Counted from the stretch's first letter, positions 11,796 to 23,232 are shown. The stretch is DNA of 64,000 nt from Dechloromonas denitrificans (GCF_020510665.1 NZ_CP075187.1:1756501-1820500); one strand, 5' to 3'. Translations and numbers: made by a program. Notes: a model not told the origin generated them from the letters alone.

Positions 11796-12281
11796 ATGCT
11801 GCTCAAGGTTGGAGAAAAAGCACCCGCATTCGCTTTACCGGATGCCGACATGGCGACTGTCGACCTGGCCGACTACCAAGGCAGGAAACTGATCGTTCTA
11901 TTCTTTTACCCCAAGGATGGAACACCGTGCTGCACCAAGGAAGCGACTGATTTTTCCGATCATGAAAACGATTTTACGGCGCACGACTGCGTCCTGTTCG
12001 GGATCAGCCGCGATGATTGCCTGAAACACGCCGAGTTTCGTGACAAGGAAGGCATCGGTCTTGAATTGCTGTCAGATGCAGAGGGGGTCGTTTGCAAGCA
12101 ATACGGCGTCTGGCAGGCCAGGGAGGTCGACGGGCATCGCAAGTACGGCATTCTTCGCTCGACTTTCATCATCGACCGCCACGGCACGATCCGCCACGCG
12201 CTGTACAACGTCAATTACAAGGGGCACGCACTGGAAGTGCTGCAACTGGTCAAGGCGCTATCGCGGGAAGGCCAGACCTGA
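11796..12281 (+). CDS. bcp: Peroxiredoxin of the Bcp/PrxQ type
   Basis: A 161-residue thioredoxin-fold peroxidase that reduces hydroperoxides through a peroxidatic cysteine. The active-site segment reads YPKDGTPCCTKE. Cys46 is the peroxidatic residue, and Cys45 replaces the Gly usual in the TPGCT motif, so two cysteines are adjacent. The C-terminal part LYNVNYKGHALEVLQLVKAL is typical of the family. A good AGGAG ribosome site precedes the ATG. The gene stands alone. A degraded second copy of its 3' end occurs about 420 bases downstream. Confidence 0.92.
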   Translation: MLLKVGEKAPAFALPDADMATVDLADYQGRKLIVLFFYPKDGTPCCTKEATDFSDHENDFTAHDCVLFGISRDDCLKHAEFRDKEGIGLELLSDAEGVVCKQYGVWQAREVDGHRKYGILRSTFIIDRHGTIRHALYNVNYKGHALEVLQLVKALSREGQT

Positions 12282-12310
12282 ACAACAATTGCGGCCGGAT
12301 GCAGCCGCCC

Positions 12311-12337
12311 AAAAAAATGCCGGCACACTGCCGGCAT
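12311..12337 (-). terminator. Intrinsic terminator of the 35-residue membrane peptide gene
   Basis: A perfect nine-base inverted repeat (ATGCCGGCA, loop GTG, TGCCGGCAT) is followed on the minus strand by seven T. It lies 20 bases after the small minus-strand reading frame and points in its direction. Confidence 0.75.
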
Positions 12338-12357
12338 GGTATGAAGCGAAAACAGGT

Positions 12358-12465
12358 TCAGCAGATTTCGTCATTCACATTTTTGCCCATATTGAAAATC
12401 ATGAACGTGGCAAAACATACGATGAAGGCTGCAAAACCAGCGCCTACCCAGGAAAATTCATCCAT
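12358..12465 (-). CDS. Small membrane peptide, 35 residues, unknown function
   Basis: The frame encodes a 35-residue peptide beginning MDEFSWVGAGFAAFIVC and ending NVNDEIC. One hydrophobic stretch (about residues 6 to 25) would span the inner membrane, flanked by acidic ends. An AGAGGG ribosome site lies six to seven bases before the ATG, and a strong intrinsic terminator follows 20 bases after the stop. These signals together argue for a real gene despite its size. It is the only reading-frame candidate in the gap between bcp and slyD on this strand. I do not recognise the family, and it does not resemble CydX or CcoQ. No function is assigned. Confidence 0.6.
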   Translation of the reverse strand: MDEFSWVGAGFAAFIVCFATFMIFNMGKNVNDEIC

Positions 12466-12603
12466 TTGATACCCTCTGTTGGTTGGTTGATATTCGAGTT
12501 TTGAGGGCGATTAGACAAAGCTTTTTCCAGGAGTTCCCGAAATATTGCAAACCGGCAAAGCCGCGTGTGCCGCCTCCGTGTGAGGTACAATTTCGCCCGG
12601 TCT

Positions 12604-12689
12604 GGCGCGATTGGCCAGCTCCTCTACAACGTCACAATATGAGTCACGCACTGGACGTGTTGTGCCTCGTCAAGGAATTGAACTCATGA
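12604..12689 (+). pseudogene. Remnant of a bcp-like gene 3' end, with a 16-codon reading frame
   Basis: This stretch aligns with the bcp 3' end at 12183..12262. In one frame it reads GAIGQLLYNV against GTIRHALYNV of Bcp. After a frame change it reads SHALDVLCLVKEL against GHALEVLQLVKAL. A stop at 12640 breaks the first frame, so it is no longer a gene. The second part is an open frame of 16 codons (12639..12689) whose stop overlaps the slyD start as ATGA. It could be translated as a leader coupled to slyD, though no ribosome site precedes it. Homology is judged by eye. Confidence 0.6.
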
Positions 12690-13186
12690 ATATGCAGGTT
12701 GCCAAGAATAGCGTTATCACGCTCGATTACCACGTTACCGATCCCGATGGCGAGGTCGTCGATGAAGGCCGCGAGCCGCTCGTATACCTGCATGGCGGTT
12801 ACGACGATATTTTTCCGCTGATCGAAGAAGCCCTGCAAGGCAAGAAAGTCGGCGAAACGATCAAGGTCAAGCTTCAGCCGGATGAAGCTTTCGGCGACTA
12901 CGATGCCGAACTCGTGCAAATCGAGCCGCGCAAGGATTTCCCGAAGGAACTGCAGGTTGGCATGCAGTTTGAAGGCGGCCCGGAAGAGGGTAGCGACGAG
13001 GATTTCGTCATCTATCGCGTCACCGACATCGCCGATGACAAGGTTGTGCTCGATGGCAACCACCCGCTGGCCGGCATGGCACTGGTTTTCACCTGCACGG
13101 TAACGGCCGTTCGCCCGGCCAGCGCAGAAGAAATCGAACACGGTCATGTCCATGATCCGGACGATGACGAGGAAACCTGTCACTGA
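12686..13186 (+). CDS. slyD: FKBP-type peptidyl-prolyl isomerase, SlyD family
   Basis: A 166-residue cytoplasmic prolyl isomerase and chaperone. The FKBP half contains LVYLHGGYDDIFPLIEEAL, into which the insert-in-flap chaperone domain is spliced, and the second half has VLDGNHPLAGMAL. The C-terminus ([15 protein letters not shown]) is a short His/Cys/acidic tail likely to bind nickel or zinc. The ATG at 12686 has AAGGAA eight bases upstream. The 3' end overlaps the convergent metallophosphoesterase gene by seven bases. Confidence 0.93.
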   Translation: MNMQVAKNSVITLDYHVTDPDGEVVDEGREPLVYLHGGYDDIFPLIEEALQGKKVGETIKVKLQPDEAFGDYDAELVQIEPRKDFPKELQVGMQFEGGPEEGSDEDFVIYRVTDIADDKVVLDGNHPLAGMALVFTCTVTAVRPASAEEIEHGHVHDPDDDEETCH

Positions 13187-14097
13187 GCCCTGGCTGGCCA
13201 GCGATAAGTTTCAAAACGGAAAAGCGCCGGGGAGTCGGTATCGATGACCCCGCGCGTCCAGCCCATCTGCGGATAACCGAAAGTTTCAACGCGGGTAAAC
13301 CGTTCGATGGGCTTCCCATTGCCATCCCGCAAGGGATGGTCGATGCGGCTGATGTGCGTGTCGCCATGCACGGCAACGACCTGACCGGAAAAATGCTGCA
13401 TTTCATCGTTCAAGGTGGTCAGAAAATCCTTGTACGCCAGGTGGGTCAGGTTTTGTGAAAAGTGCCTGAAACCGGGATTGGCCTGAAACATCAGCACAAT
13501 ACCCGCCAGTTGCTCACGTCTGGCCAGGGCAAAACTGTCCTTGATCCACTGCAGCACAACCGGATTGCGGGCGAGGAATTCCGGCTTCGCTTCCTGCGTC
13601 AAACCGAAGTTGTTATTGCTCCCCGGCACATTCAATGTCACGAACAAGACCGGACCAAGCCGGAAACGAACGTGTTCGACATATTTTCCGGCTTGTTTTT
13701 CCAGCGCCATTTTCTTCTGGCCGAGCGAATACCCATCCTTCCAGAACAGGCGACGCAAGGCGTCCAGTCGTTCAAGCGGATCGTAGGCACCGTTTGAAGG
13801 ACGGTCGCAATCAGTCCATTCGTTGTCGCCTGGCACAAAAACAAACGGCACTTTGGCGGCGTTGAATAGTCGATAACGATCGTCGAACAAACTGTCGTCG
13901 CAGCGATCCTTGCCGTGCTTGATATCGCCGATGTGAGCGATGAAATCAAGATGCGTATCGGCCATCGCCTCGATCATGCGGGGCAATTCGCGACGTTCGT
14001 AGTCGGAATAGGGCACGTCGCCGATCAGGCCGAAGCGCCAGCTTTCAGCCTCGACACCGGTAGCCAGAAAAACCAGCAGGAACAGCCATCTGCTCAT
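13180..14097 (-). CDS. Secreted metallophosphoesterase
   Basis: A 305-residue protein with an N-terminal signal peptide (residues 1 to about 17). The calcineurin-like phosphoesterase motifs are in order: [24 protein letters not shown] and HGDTHISR. It should act in the periplasm on a phosphoester. The substrate is not predictable. It starts four bases inside the mutS stop region, so it is probably cotranscribed with mutS. Its 3' end overlaps slyD. Confidence 0.85.
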   Translation of the reverse strand: MSRWLFLLVFLATGVEAESWRFGLIGDVPYSDYERRELPRMIEAMADTHLDFIAHIGDIKHGKDRCDDSLFDDRYRLFNAAKVPFVFVPGDNEWTDCDRPSNGAYDPLERLDALRRLFWKDGYSLGQKKMALEKQAGKYVEHVRFRLGPVLFVTLNVPGSNNNFGLTQEAKPEFLARNPVVLQWIKDSFALARREQLAGIVLMFQANPGFRHFSQNLTHLAYKDFLTTLNDEMQHFSGQVVAVHGDTHISRIDHPLRDGNGKPIERFTRVETFGYPQMGWTRGVIDTDSPALFRFETYRWPARAQ

Positions 14098-16676
14098 GGC
14101 CGTATCATGGCTTTCAGGGCGTACAGGGCATCGAGCGCTTCGCGCGGGGTCAGGCTGTCCGGATCGATGCCGGCCAATTGATCGAGCGCCGGATGCGGCT
14201 CGGCTTCCGGCGGCTCGGGATCGCTCAGCGTAAACAGATCGGGCTGCAACGGATCGATTGCCGCGCGTTGTTCGAACTCGCGCAACTGCTTGCGGGCCGC
14301 GCGCACAACGCTATTCGGAATGCCGGCCAGGGCCGCAACCTGGATACCGTAGCTCTGGTTGGCCGGGCCTTCCTCGACCGAGTGCATGAAGACGATACGG
14401 TCATTGTGTTCGACTGCATCGAGGTGCACATTGGCCAGTTCGCTGTATTCATGCGACAGGCGGGTCAATTCGAAATAGTGGGTGGCAAACAGCGTCAGGC
14501 AGCGGTTCTTGTCGATCAGGTGACGCAGGATGGCAAAAGCCAGCGACATGCCGTCGAAGGTCGAGGTGCCGCGACCGATTTCATCCATCAGGACCAGGCT
14601 GTTGGCCGTGGCGTGGTGCAGGATGGCGGCCGCTTCGGTCATTTCGACCATGAAGGTCGAGCGGCCTGAAGCCAGGTCGTCCGAAGCGCCAATCCGGGTG
14701 AAGATGCGGTCCAGCGGGCCTAGTACGCAACGCTCGGTCGGTACGTAGCTGCCAATATGGGCGAGCAGGGCAATCAAGGCCGTTTGCCGCATATAGGTTG
14801 ATTTGCCGCCCATGTTCGGGCCGGTAATCAGCAGCAGGCGACGGTTTTCCGCCAATCGGCAGTCATTGGCGATGAAGGTTTCGGCACTGTTGGCCATTTC
14901 GCCTTCAACAACCGGGTGACGGCCGCCTGTCACGGTCAACCCGATTTCATCGCTGAATTCCGGTCGGCTCCAGTTGCGCTTGAGCGCCGTATCGGCAAAG
15001 CCGGCCAGCAGATCGAGCTGCGCCACGGCACGGGCGATGGTCTGGAGGACGGGAACGACCGGCAGCAACTCGCTGAGGATGGTTTCATAAAGAAGCTTTT
15101 CGCGGGCCAGCGAACGCTCCTGGGCTGACAACGCCTTATCCTCGAACGCCTTCAACTCCGGGGTAATGTAGCGCTCGGCATTTTTCAGCGTCTGGCGACG
15201 GCGATAATCCTCGGGAATCTTGTCCGTATTGGCGTGGGTGACTTCGATATAGAAGCCATGCACCTTGTTGAACTCGACCTTGAGGCTGGAAATGCCGGTG
15301 CGCTCGCGTTCGCGGATTTCCATATCGACCAGGAAAGCGCCACAGTTGTCATTCAGCGCGCGCAGTTCATCCAGGTCGGCATCGTAGCCCGGCGCAATGA
15401 TGCCGCCGTCACGCACCTGGGCGGCGGGCTCGGCGGCGATCGAGCGAATCAGCAGATCAAGCGCAGCAGCCGGCGTCTGCAGGGCTTCAAGCAATTGACC
15501 GAGCAACGGGGAAATCGACCCATCGAGCGGCTGGCGCAGCGGGTCGAGCCGCAGAAGCGATTCCCGCAAGCTGGCCAGGTCGCGCGGCCGGGCGTTGCGC
15601 AGTGCAATCCGGCCGGCGATGCGCTCGATATCGGCGATACCACGCAACTCGCGACGCACCTCGCCAGCCATCCGGCCGTAGTCTTCGAGCAGCGATTCGA
15701 CAGCCCCGTGGCGGGCCGCCGGAATAGCGCGTTCGCGCAGCGGATGATGCAGGGTGTGGCGGAGCAGGCGAGAGCCCATGCTGGTCACACAGTTGTCGAG
15801 CAGCGAACAGAGAGTCGGCGACGGCTGCCCGCGTAGCGTTTCGGTTAATTCAAGATTGCGCCGGGTGGCCAGATCGAGGCCGAGGTAAGCGCCTTCGAGT
15901 TCCACGGTCAACGCACGCAAATGCGGCAAATTGCCGGTCTGTGTTGCTTGGGCGTACTGCAGCAGGGCGCCCGCGGCAGCAATCGCCGGGCGCAGGCCTT
16001 CGGCACCGAAACCGGCCAGCGAAGCGACCTTGAATTGCTCGCAGAGCAAGCGTTTGGCTGAGTCGTACTCGAAATACCAGTCAGGCTGGCGCGTACGGGC
16101 GGCCTCGATTGAAAAATCCGGCGTCCAGGTTTCCGGATACAGAATTTCGGCCGGCCGGATGCGTTCCAGCGTTGCCGCAATCTGGTCGCTCGGCACTTCG
16201 GTCAGGATGAATTCACCGCTCGCCAGGTTGAGCCGCGCCAGGCCTGCCGTGTTGCGCGTCGTGGTCAACGCGAGCAGCCAGATATCGCGCTTGTCGTCGA
16301 TCAGCGCCGCATCGGTCAGCGTCCCCGGCGTGACAATGCGGCTGACGGCACGTTCGACCGGGCCTTTGCTCGTCGCCGGATCGCCAACCTGCTCGCAGAT
16401 GACAACCGACTCTCCGAGCTTGACCAGCCGCGCCAGATAAGGTTCGAGCGAGTGGAAGGGAATGCCGGCCATCTTGATCGGTACACCAGCCGTCTGTCCG
16501 CGAGACGTCAGCGTGATATCGAGCAGTCGCGCAGCCTTCTCGGCATCCTCGAAAAACAGCTCGTAAAAATCGCCCATCCGGTAAAACAGAATGGTCGTCG
16601 GATGCTGGGCTTTTAGCGCCAGATACTGGCGCATCATCGGGGTATGCTTGGATAGATCAGGCGCTTCTTTGCTCAT
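14094..16676 (-). CDS. mutS: DNA mismatch repair protein MutS
   Basis: An 860-residue mismatch recognition ATPase. The N-terminal mismatch-binding domain has [11 protein letters not shown], containing the Phe-x-Glu that stacks on the mismatch. The C-terminal ATPase has [14 protein letters not shown] (Walker A), [16 protein letters not shown] (Walker B) and FATHYFELT. Length equals the family norm. It is followed by the metallophosphoesterase with a four-base overlap and preceded by menD on the same strand. Confidence 0.98.
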   Translation of the reverse strand: MSKEAPDLSKHTPMMRQYLALKAQHPTTILFYRMGDFYELFFEDAEKAARLLDITLTSRGQTAGVPIKMAGIPFHSLEPYLARLVKLGESVVICEQVGDPATSKGPVERAVSRIVTPGTLTDAALIDDKRDIWLLALTTTRNTAGLARLNLASGEFILTEVPSDQIAATLERIRPAEILYPETWTPDFSIEAARTRQPDWYFEYDSAKRLLCEQFKVASLAGFGAEGLRPAIAAAGALLQYAQATQTGNLPHLRALTVELEGAYLGLDLATRRNLELTETLRGQPSPTLCSLLDNCVTSMGSRLLRHTLHHPLRERAIPAARHGAVESLLEDYGRMAGEVRRELRGIADIERIAGRIALRNARPRDLASLRESLLRLDPLRQPLDGSISPLLGQLLEALQTPAAALDLLIRSIAAEPAAQVRDGGIIAPGYDADLDELRALNDNCGAFLVDMEIRERERTGISSLKVEFNKVHGFYIEVTHANTDKIPEDYRRRQTLKNAERYITPELKAFEDKALSAQERSLAREKLLYETILSELLPVVPVLQTIARAVAQLDLLAGFADTALKRNWSRPEFSDEIGLTVTGGRHPVVEGEMANSAETFIANDCRLAENRRLLLITGPNMGGKSTYMRQTALIALLAHIGSYVPTERCVLGPLDRIFTRIGASDDLASGRSTFMVEMTEAAAILHHATANSLVLMDEIGRGTSTFDGMSLAFAILRHLIDKNRCLTLFATHYFELTRLSHEYSELANVHLDAVEHNDRIVFMHSVEEGPANQSYGIQVAALAGIPNSVVRAARKQLREFEQRAAIDPLQPDLFTLSDPEPPEAEPHPALDQLAGIDPDSLTPREALDALYALKAMIRP

Positions 16677-16732
16677 TACTCGGTGCTTTGCGTGATACGG
16701 CAGGGGCGCAATTGTCCCATCAACCGCAGGAT

Positions 16733-18346
16733 TCAGGGAAGGCGCAGCTCAATCAACTGCGGTCCGCCGGACTGGAACGCGGCCTGCAACGATTGGCCAA
16801 AGGCATCGATGCTTTCTGCGGCGTGGTAGCCCAGGGAAAAAGTCTGTGCCGCATGGCGGAAATTGATTTGCTGGGGCGTTCGCCAACCGGTTTCGAACTC
16901 AGCGAGCGCAGCTTGCGGCAAATAATCGAAAATGCCGCCACCTGCGTTGTTGACCGCGACAACAACAGCATTTCGCCCCTGCAGTAAAGCCAGTCCGCCC
17001 AGATCGTGCTGGCAAGTCAGATCGCCCAGCAGCGCAACGACACGACCATGAATTGCGGCAATCCCCGCGGCTGTCGAGATATTGCCGTCGATACCGCTCG
17101 CCCCGCGATTGCCGTAGAAGCGCAAGGCCTTGTCGGCCCCGCCGGAATTACTGTCCAACTGGCGAATAGCCAGAGAGTTGCCGACAAAGACGGCGCAATC
17201 ATCCGGCAATTCGGCGATCAAGGCGGCAATGTGCGGCGCTGCCTGATCTGCCTCTGCCTGCGTTTCGGCAGCGATGAATGCTTCTCGCCAGGCGGGGGCA
17301 ACCGCTGCGGGCGCTGCCGCCAGCAGGGCTCGGCAAGCCGCCGCCGGATCAGCACGCAGCAAATGCGTCAGACGATGCGCCGGATCGCTCCAGCCAGGTG
17401 TCGGCTCGATCCAGGCATGCGTGCCTGAAACCGAAGCAAGATATTGTTGCAGATGACGGGTGACCGGCGTGGCGCCAAAACGCAGCACCCATTCGGGTCG
17501 GCAGCGACTGGCCAAGGCCGGATCTGCCAGCCAGCGGTTGTAGCGAACACACAAGCGGGTACGGTCATGCGCTCCGAAGCGCAGATTGGACAAGGGCTCG
17601 GCCAGAATCGGGCAATCCAGTTGACCGGCCAGCGCGGTCAACGCCTCGGCATAGCCGGAATCGAACGGTGACTCACCCGCGATGATCACCCCGGGGCGCC
17701 CGGAAATGGTTCTGGCCAGATCGGCAATCGCCTGCGGCTCCGGCGCCATGACGGGCTGGCTGATCCGGATTTTCGGCAAATCCTGGACATCCGGTAGCGG
17801 CTCGTTCGGCAACAAGGGTTCGCGGAATGGCTGGTTGAGATGGACCGGGCCGGGACGAGGCCAGCTTGCCTGTTCGCACATCTGGGCCGCCAGCCGGTGC
17901 AGCCAGCCAGGATCAAAGCCGGCATCAGGCGCACCGAGCAAATGTGCGGCACGAACATAAGGTGCAAACATCGCACTCTGATTGACGGTCTGATTGGCGC
18001 CGCATTGCTGGAGCTCGGGAGGGCGATCGGCCGACAGCAAAATCAGCGGAACCCCGGACTGACTGGCCTCGATCACGGCTGGCAACCAGTTGGCCGGTGC
18101 CGTTCCCGATGTCGCCAGCAACAAAACCGGCTGCCGGCTGGATTTGGCCTGGCCAAGCGCAAAAAATGCCGCACAACGCTCGTCGACCGCGACATCGCAG
18201 ATCAGCCCGGGCTGGCGCAGCATGGCCAGCGCCAGCGGTGTCGAGCGCGAACCGGGCGAAATCACCACACGCGCCACACCGGCTGCAACAAAACCGCTGA
18301 CCAAAGCCTGCGACCACCGATAGTTGAGATTGCCGATCGTGCTCAT
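16733..18346 (-). CDS. menD: 2-succinyl-5-enolpyruvyl-6-hydroxy-3-cyclohexene-1-carboxylate synthase
   Basis: A thiamine diphosphate enzyme that adds 2-oxoglutarate to isochorismate in menaquinone synthesis. Family signatures are clear: [59 protein letters not shown] and the ThDP motif [15 protein letters not shown]. The ATG at 18346 has AGGGA upstream. A longer frame starts at 18382. No other men gene is visible in the window, so the pathway must be completed elsewhere or the enzyme has another role. It lies between tRNA-Asp and mutS. Confidence 0.9.
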   Translation of the reverse strand: MSTIGNLNYRWSQALVSGFVAAGVARVVISPGSRSTPLALAMLRQPGLICDVAVDERCAAFFALGQAKSSRQPVLLLATSGTAPANWLPAVIEASQSGVPLILLSADRPPELQQCGANQTVNQSAMFAPYVRAAHLLGAPDAGFDPGWLHRLAAQMCEQASWPRPGPVHLNQPFREPLLPNEPLPDVQDLPKIRISQPVMAPEPQAIADLARTISGRPGVIIAGESPFDSGYAEALTALAGQLDCPILAEPLSNLRFGAHDRTRLCVRYNRWLADPALASRCRPEWVLRFGATPVTRHLQQYLASVSGTHAWIEPTPGWSDPAHRLTHLLRADPAAACRALLAAAPAAVAPAWREAFIAAETQAEADQAAPHIAALIAELPDDCAVFVGNSLAIRQLDSNSGGADKALRFYGNRGASGIDGNISTAAGIAAIHGRVVALLGDLTCQHDLGGLALLQGRNAVVVAVNNAGGGIFDYLPQAALAEFETGWRTPQQINFRHAAQTFSLGYHAAESIDAFGQSLQAAFQSGGPQLIELRLP

Positions 18347-18394
18347 TTCTTTCCCTGACACCCCAAAAAGATCATCCTGCAATGCGCGCAGGCC

Positions 18395-18422
18395 TTCCCG
18401 TTCGCAAAGACCGTGCTATGAT
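18395..18422 (+). promoter_or_regulatory. Candidate promoter of tRNA-Asp
   Basis: TATGAT at 18417..18422 is a good -10 element about 41 bases before the tRNA. TTCCCG at 18395..18400 is a weak -35 with 16-base spacing. Confidence 0.4.
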
Positions 18423-18463
18423 GCGCCCCGTTCGCAGTGCAGGGGTTTCCCGGCACGCAGCAT

Positions 18464-18540
18464 GGAGTGGTAGTTCAGTTGGTTAGAATACCGGCCTGTC
18501 ACGCCGGGGGTCGCGGGTTCGAGTCCCGTCCACTCCGCCA
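18464..18540 (+). tRNA. tRNA-Asp (GTC)
   Basis: A 77-base tRNA with an encoded CCA end. The acceptor stem GGAGTGG pairs with CCACTCC. The anticodon loop CTGTCAC has GTC, and the T-arm carries GGTTCGAGTCC. The D-loop contains AGTTGGTTAGA. No integrase or attachment-site repeat is seen next to it. Confidence 0.98.
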
Positions 18541-18552
18541 ACAACATCATCA

Positions 18553-18579
18553 AAGCCCTGAGCAATCAGGGCTTTTTTG
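18553..18579 (+). terminator. Intrinsic terminator of tRNA-Asp
   Basis: AAGCCCTGA, loop GCAA and TCAGGGCTT are followed by a run of T. It sits 13 bases after the tRNA and between it and the convergent DsbA-family gene. Confidence 0.85.
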
Positions 18580-18590
18580 TTTTCAGCATT

Positions 18591-19238
18591 TTATTTCGCG
18601 GCGCCAGCCAGTTGCAGGATGGCATTGGCCAATACGGCCGGATCTTCAGCCCCCACGATGACGTGCTGATCTTCCAAAATAAAAGTGGGCACCATGCGCA
18701 CGCCCATCGCCCGAATTTCCTGCGCATCAGCCAGAACGAGTGCAGCATCTGCAGTCGACGTCAGATAAGCGGCAACTTCCGCGGCTGGGTAACCGCATTC
18801 AGCCGCAATATTGACCAGTACCGCGCCATCCCCCACATGCTCGCCACGCTGGAACTGGGCGACGAATAAGCGCTCGATCAAGGCATCGGCACTGCCGTGT
18901 TGCTGCGCCCAGTAAAGCAGTCGATGCGCCTGGAAAGTATTGGCACGCAGGCTGATTTTCTCGAAAGCGTAGTCGATGCCGTAGGCCCGTCCGGCCTCGC
19001 GAACACGTTCGAACAAAGCTTCCACAGCTGCTTTGCCGCCGAATTTCTGTTCAAGAAAAGGCAGGTAAGGCTCACCTTCCGGCGGCGTATCAGGGTTCAG
19101 GAAAAAAGGGCGCCAGCAGGTGCTGTATTCAAAATTGGGCAGTTCCCGACGCACCAGATCAATCGCTGTTTCAAGCCGGCGCTTGCCGATGAAGCACCAG
19201 GGACAAACGATGTCGGCAACAATGTCGATATTCAGCAT
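18591..19238 (-). CDS. DsbA-family oxidoreductase (FrnE/2-hydroxychromene isomerase-like)
   Basis: A 215-residue thioredoxin-fold protein with an inserted helical domain. CPWC at residues 12 to 15 is the redox pair, and VPTFIL with the cis-proline lies near residue 180. There is no signal peptide, so it is cytoplasmic like FrnE rather than a periplasmic DsbA. The ATG at 19238 is chosen because family homology begins there (MLNIDIVADIVCPWC). The longer frame to 19295 overlaps the next gene. The physiological substrate is unknown. Confidence 0.85.
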   Translation of the reverse strand: MLNIDIVADIVCPWCFIGKRRLETAIDLVRRELPNFEYSTCWRPFFLNPDTPPEGEPYLPFLEQKFGGKAAVEALFERVREAGRAYGIDYAFEKISLRANTFQAHRLLYWAQQHGSADALIERLFVAQFQRGEHVGDGAVLVNIAAECGYPAAEVAAYLTSTADAALVLADAQEIRAMGVRMVPTFILEDQHVIVGAEDPAVLANAILQLAGAAK

Positions 19239-19269
19239 GGGATTCCGGAGTAATTGATGGAAGGGCGCT

Positions 19270-19899
19270 TCAACGCGCTGCTCTGGCCTGGCCAAAAGCC
19301 GGCAAGGTGATATGAAAGCGCATGGCTAGCAAACGCAGCGCCAGGACCAGCGCCATGGCCACCCAGGTTGCTGCAACAGGCGACATCCCGATGGCTTGCA
19401 AACCAATCAATGCCAGGGCGCCGAACCATGCGGCCGAGGCATAAAGCTCGCCCTTGAGGAAGATGCTGGGCACGTCGTTGCACAGAATGTCGCGCAAAAC
19501 CCCGCCCAGCACGCCGGTAATGACGCCCATCAGACTGGCTACCAACCAGGGGGTATGCCATTGCAAGGCAACCTGGGTGCCGACGATGGCGAAAAGCGCA
19601 AGACCGATGGCGTCGGGAATCAAGAACAGTCGTGGCGCAATGTCGAAGGCGCGGGCGATGAAAAAGCTGAGCAGCCCGGTGACCAGTGCAGCGACCAGGT
19701 AAGTTTGATCGACGACCCAAAAAACATTCCGGTCGAGCAGCAAATCACGAATCGTACCGCCACCCAGCGCGGTCGCAACGCCAACCAGCAAGGCGCCAAT
19801 CAGGTCCATTTCCTTGCGCCGTGAATCAAGCACTCCGGTCAGCGCATTGACGGCCACAGCCGCCATGCCGACCCAGTAGAGCAGGGCATCGACGCTCAC
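19270..19899 (-). CDS. TRIC/UPF0126 family membrane channel protein
   Basis: A 209-residue, highly hydrophobic protein with the two-fold repeat of the UPF0126 family. Each half has a Gly-rich membrane motif: TALGGGTIRDLLL in the first and GVLGGVLRDILC in the second. These repeats mark prokaryotic relatives of trimeric intracellular cation channels, proposed to conduct potassium or other monovalent cations. It starts one base from the end of smpB on the same strand, suggesting cotranscription. Confidence 0.87.
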   Translation of the reverse strand: MSVDALLYWVGMAAVAVNALTGVLDSRRKEMDLIGALLVGVATALGGGTIRDLLLDRNVFWVVDQTYLVAALVTGLLSFFIARAFDIAPRLFLIPDAIGLALFAIVGTQVALQWHTPWLVASLMGVITGVLGGVLRDILCNDVPSIFLKGELYASAAWFGALALIGLQAIGMSPVAATWVAMALVLALRLLAMRFHITLPAFGQARAAR

Positions 19900-19900
19900 T

Positions 19901-20350
19901 TTAGTTTTTTTGCTCTTTCAGGAAACGCTCTTTTTCGCGCGTCCAGTCTTTTTCTTGCTCGTCCTGGCGCTTGTCGTGCTGCTTCTTGCCCTTGGCCAGG
20001 CCAACCTCGAGCTTGATCCGGCCGCGTGCGTAATGCAGGTCAAGCGGCACCAGGGCGAAGCCGGCTCGCTCAACCTTGCCGATCAATTTATTGATTTCGG
20101 CGGCATGTAGCAGCAGCTTGCGAGTCCGGGTCGGGTCAGGATTGACATGCGTCGACGCCGTAGGAAGGGGCGTGATATGCATGCCAATCAGGAAAATTTC
20201 GCCATTCTTGATGATGACGTAGGATTCCTTGATATTCATCCGGCCAGCACGAATCGCCTTGACCTCCCATCCCTGGAGGGCAATACCCGCCTCGTACTTC
20301 TCTTCAATGAAGTATTCGTGAAAGGCTTTTTTGTTGGCCGTAATGCTCAT
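19901..20350 (-). CDS. smpB: SsrA-binding protein SmpB
   Basis: A 149-residue protein that brings tmRNA to stalled ribosomes for trans-translation. Family motifs are [20 protein letters not shown] near the start and [18 protein letters not shown], with the positively charged tail that enters the mRNA channel. The tmRNA gene itself is not in the neighbourhood. It is divergent from ratA, with 58 bases between them. Confidence 0.97.
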   Translation of the reverse strand: MSITANKKAFHEYFIEEKYEAGIALQGWEVKAIRAGRMNIKESYVIIKNGEIFLIGMHITPLPTASTHVNPDPTRTRKLLLHAAEINKLIGKVERAGFALVPLDLHYARGRIKLEVGLAKGKKQHDKRQDEQEKDWTREKERFLKEQKN

Positions 20351-20408
20351 GCTGCCGGTGTTCCATTAAAATCGTGAATTCTACAGGATACAGGAACGTG
20401 GCTGCCGC

Positions 20409-20852
20409 ATGGCTCTGGTCGAAAAAACAGTACTCATTGAGCAATCCGCCGAGCGCATGTTTGCGCTGGTCGATGCCTGCGAAGACTATCCGGCTTTTCT
20501 GCCCTGGTGCAGCAAAACCGAAGTCAAGTTTCGCGATGCGCTGAAAACGGTAGCGACGCTGCATATCAACTACCACGCGGTCAAATCCTCGTTTACGACG
20601 GAAAACGACAAGGATCAGCCGAAGTTGATGAAAATTCGCCTGGTCGATGGCCCTTTCCGTCGCCTGGAGGGCGCATGGCACTTCAAGACACTGGCCGATA
20701 ATGCCTGCAAGATCGAATTCCAACTGCACTACGAGTTTTCCAGCAAATTATTCGAAAAAGTCATTGGCCCGGTGTTCAGCCATATTGCCAACACTTTTGT
20801 TGACGCCTTCGTGCGTCGTGCCGCCCAAGTTTATGGAGCCAGCCATGGCTGA
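20409..20852 (+). CDS. RatA/Coq10 family START-domain protein
   Basis: A 147-residue protein of the polyketide cyclase/Coq10 family. It begins VEKTVLIEQSAERMFALVD and contains FLPWCSKTEV, the conserved core of this group. Homologues were named RatA in E. coli for effects on ribosome association, while the eukaryotic relative Coq10 binds ubiquinone. A lipid or quinone-binding role is therefore as likely as a toxin role. It overlaps rnfH by eight bases, a conserved ratA-rnfH pair next to divergent smpB. Confidence 0.9.
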   Translation: MALVEKTVLIEQSAERMFALVDACEDYPAFLPWCSKTEVKFRDALKTVATLHINYHAVKSSFTTENDKDQPKLMKIRLVDGPFRRLEGAWHFKTLADNACKIEFQLHYEFSSKLFEKVIGPVFSHIANTFVDAFVRRAAQVYGASHG

Positions 20853-21171
20853 AATGATCAATGTTGAAGTGTGCTACGCGCAACTCGAAAAACAGGCCCT
20901 GGTCAGTGTCAAATTGCCGCTTGGCGCCACACTGCAGCAAGCCCTCGAATCTTCCGGTCTACTTGAAAAACACCCTGAAATCGACCTGAAGAAAAACAAA
21001 TTCGGCATCTGGAACAAGCTGTCGAAAACCGATGCCGTACTGCGCGATCGGGATCGCGTCGAAATTTATCGCCCCTTGATTGCCGACCCGAAAGAAGTGC
21101 GCAAACAGCGTGCCGCCGAAGGCAAGGTCATGAAAAAAGGCGCCGGCGATACCGACGCCTCCGAGGCCTGA
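20845..21171 (+). CDS. rnfH: RnfH family ubiquitin-like protein
   Basis: A 108-residue protein of the RnfH family with a beta-grasp fold. Visible features are VEVCYAQLEKQALVSVKLP, the acidic-basic helix and DRVEIYRPLIADPKEVRK near the end. The role is unknown; some relatives lie in rnf operons. The ATG at 20845 lies inside the ratA 3' end, and homology begins there. The Lys-rich C-terminus ends 21 bases from the convergent DUF4124 gene. Confidence 0.9.
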   Translation: MAEMINVEVCYAQLEKQALVSVKLPLGATLQQALESSGLLEKHPEIDLKKNKFGIWNKLSKTDAVLRDRDRVEIYRPLIADPKEVRKQRAAEGKVMKKGAGDTDASEA

Positions 21172-21192
21172 TCCATATCGGCGGATAGTTCG

Positions 21193-23214
<2,022 letters not shown>

Positions 23215-23232
23215 TTAATTCCGTGTCCCAGA

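Noticed and set aside
12625..12640. A 16-base exact match (TACAACGTCACAATAT) with 51928..51943 upstream of the ETF dehydrogenase gene
   Set aside because: One such match is roughly expected by chance in 64 kb. The first copy is explained by the bcp remnant, and no longer similarity extends on either side.
18464..18540. tRNA-Asp as an integration site
   Set aside because: No integrase gene and no repeat of the tRNA 3' end were found nearby; the gene has its own terminator and normal neighbours.
19901..20350. tmRNA near smpB
   Set aside because: I looked for the tmRNA acceptor end and tag-peptide region around smpB and saw none.
20409..20852. ratA-rnfH as a toxin-antitoxin pair
   Set aside because: The RatA name comes from E. 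coli. The protein is of the Coq10/START family and the pair is a conserved housekeeping neighbour of smpB, so it is not presented as a defence or toxin system.
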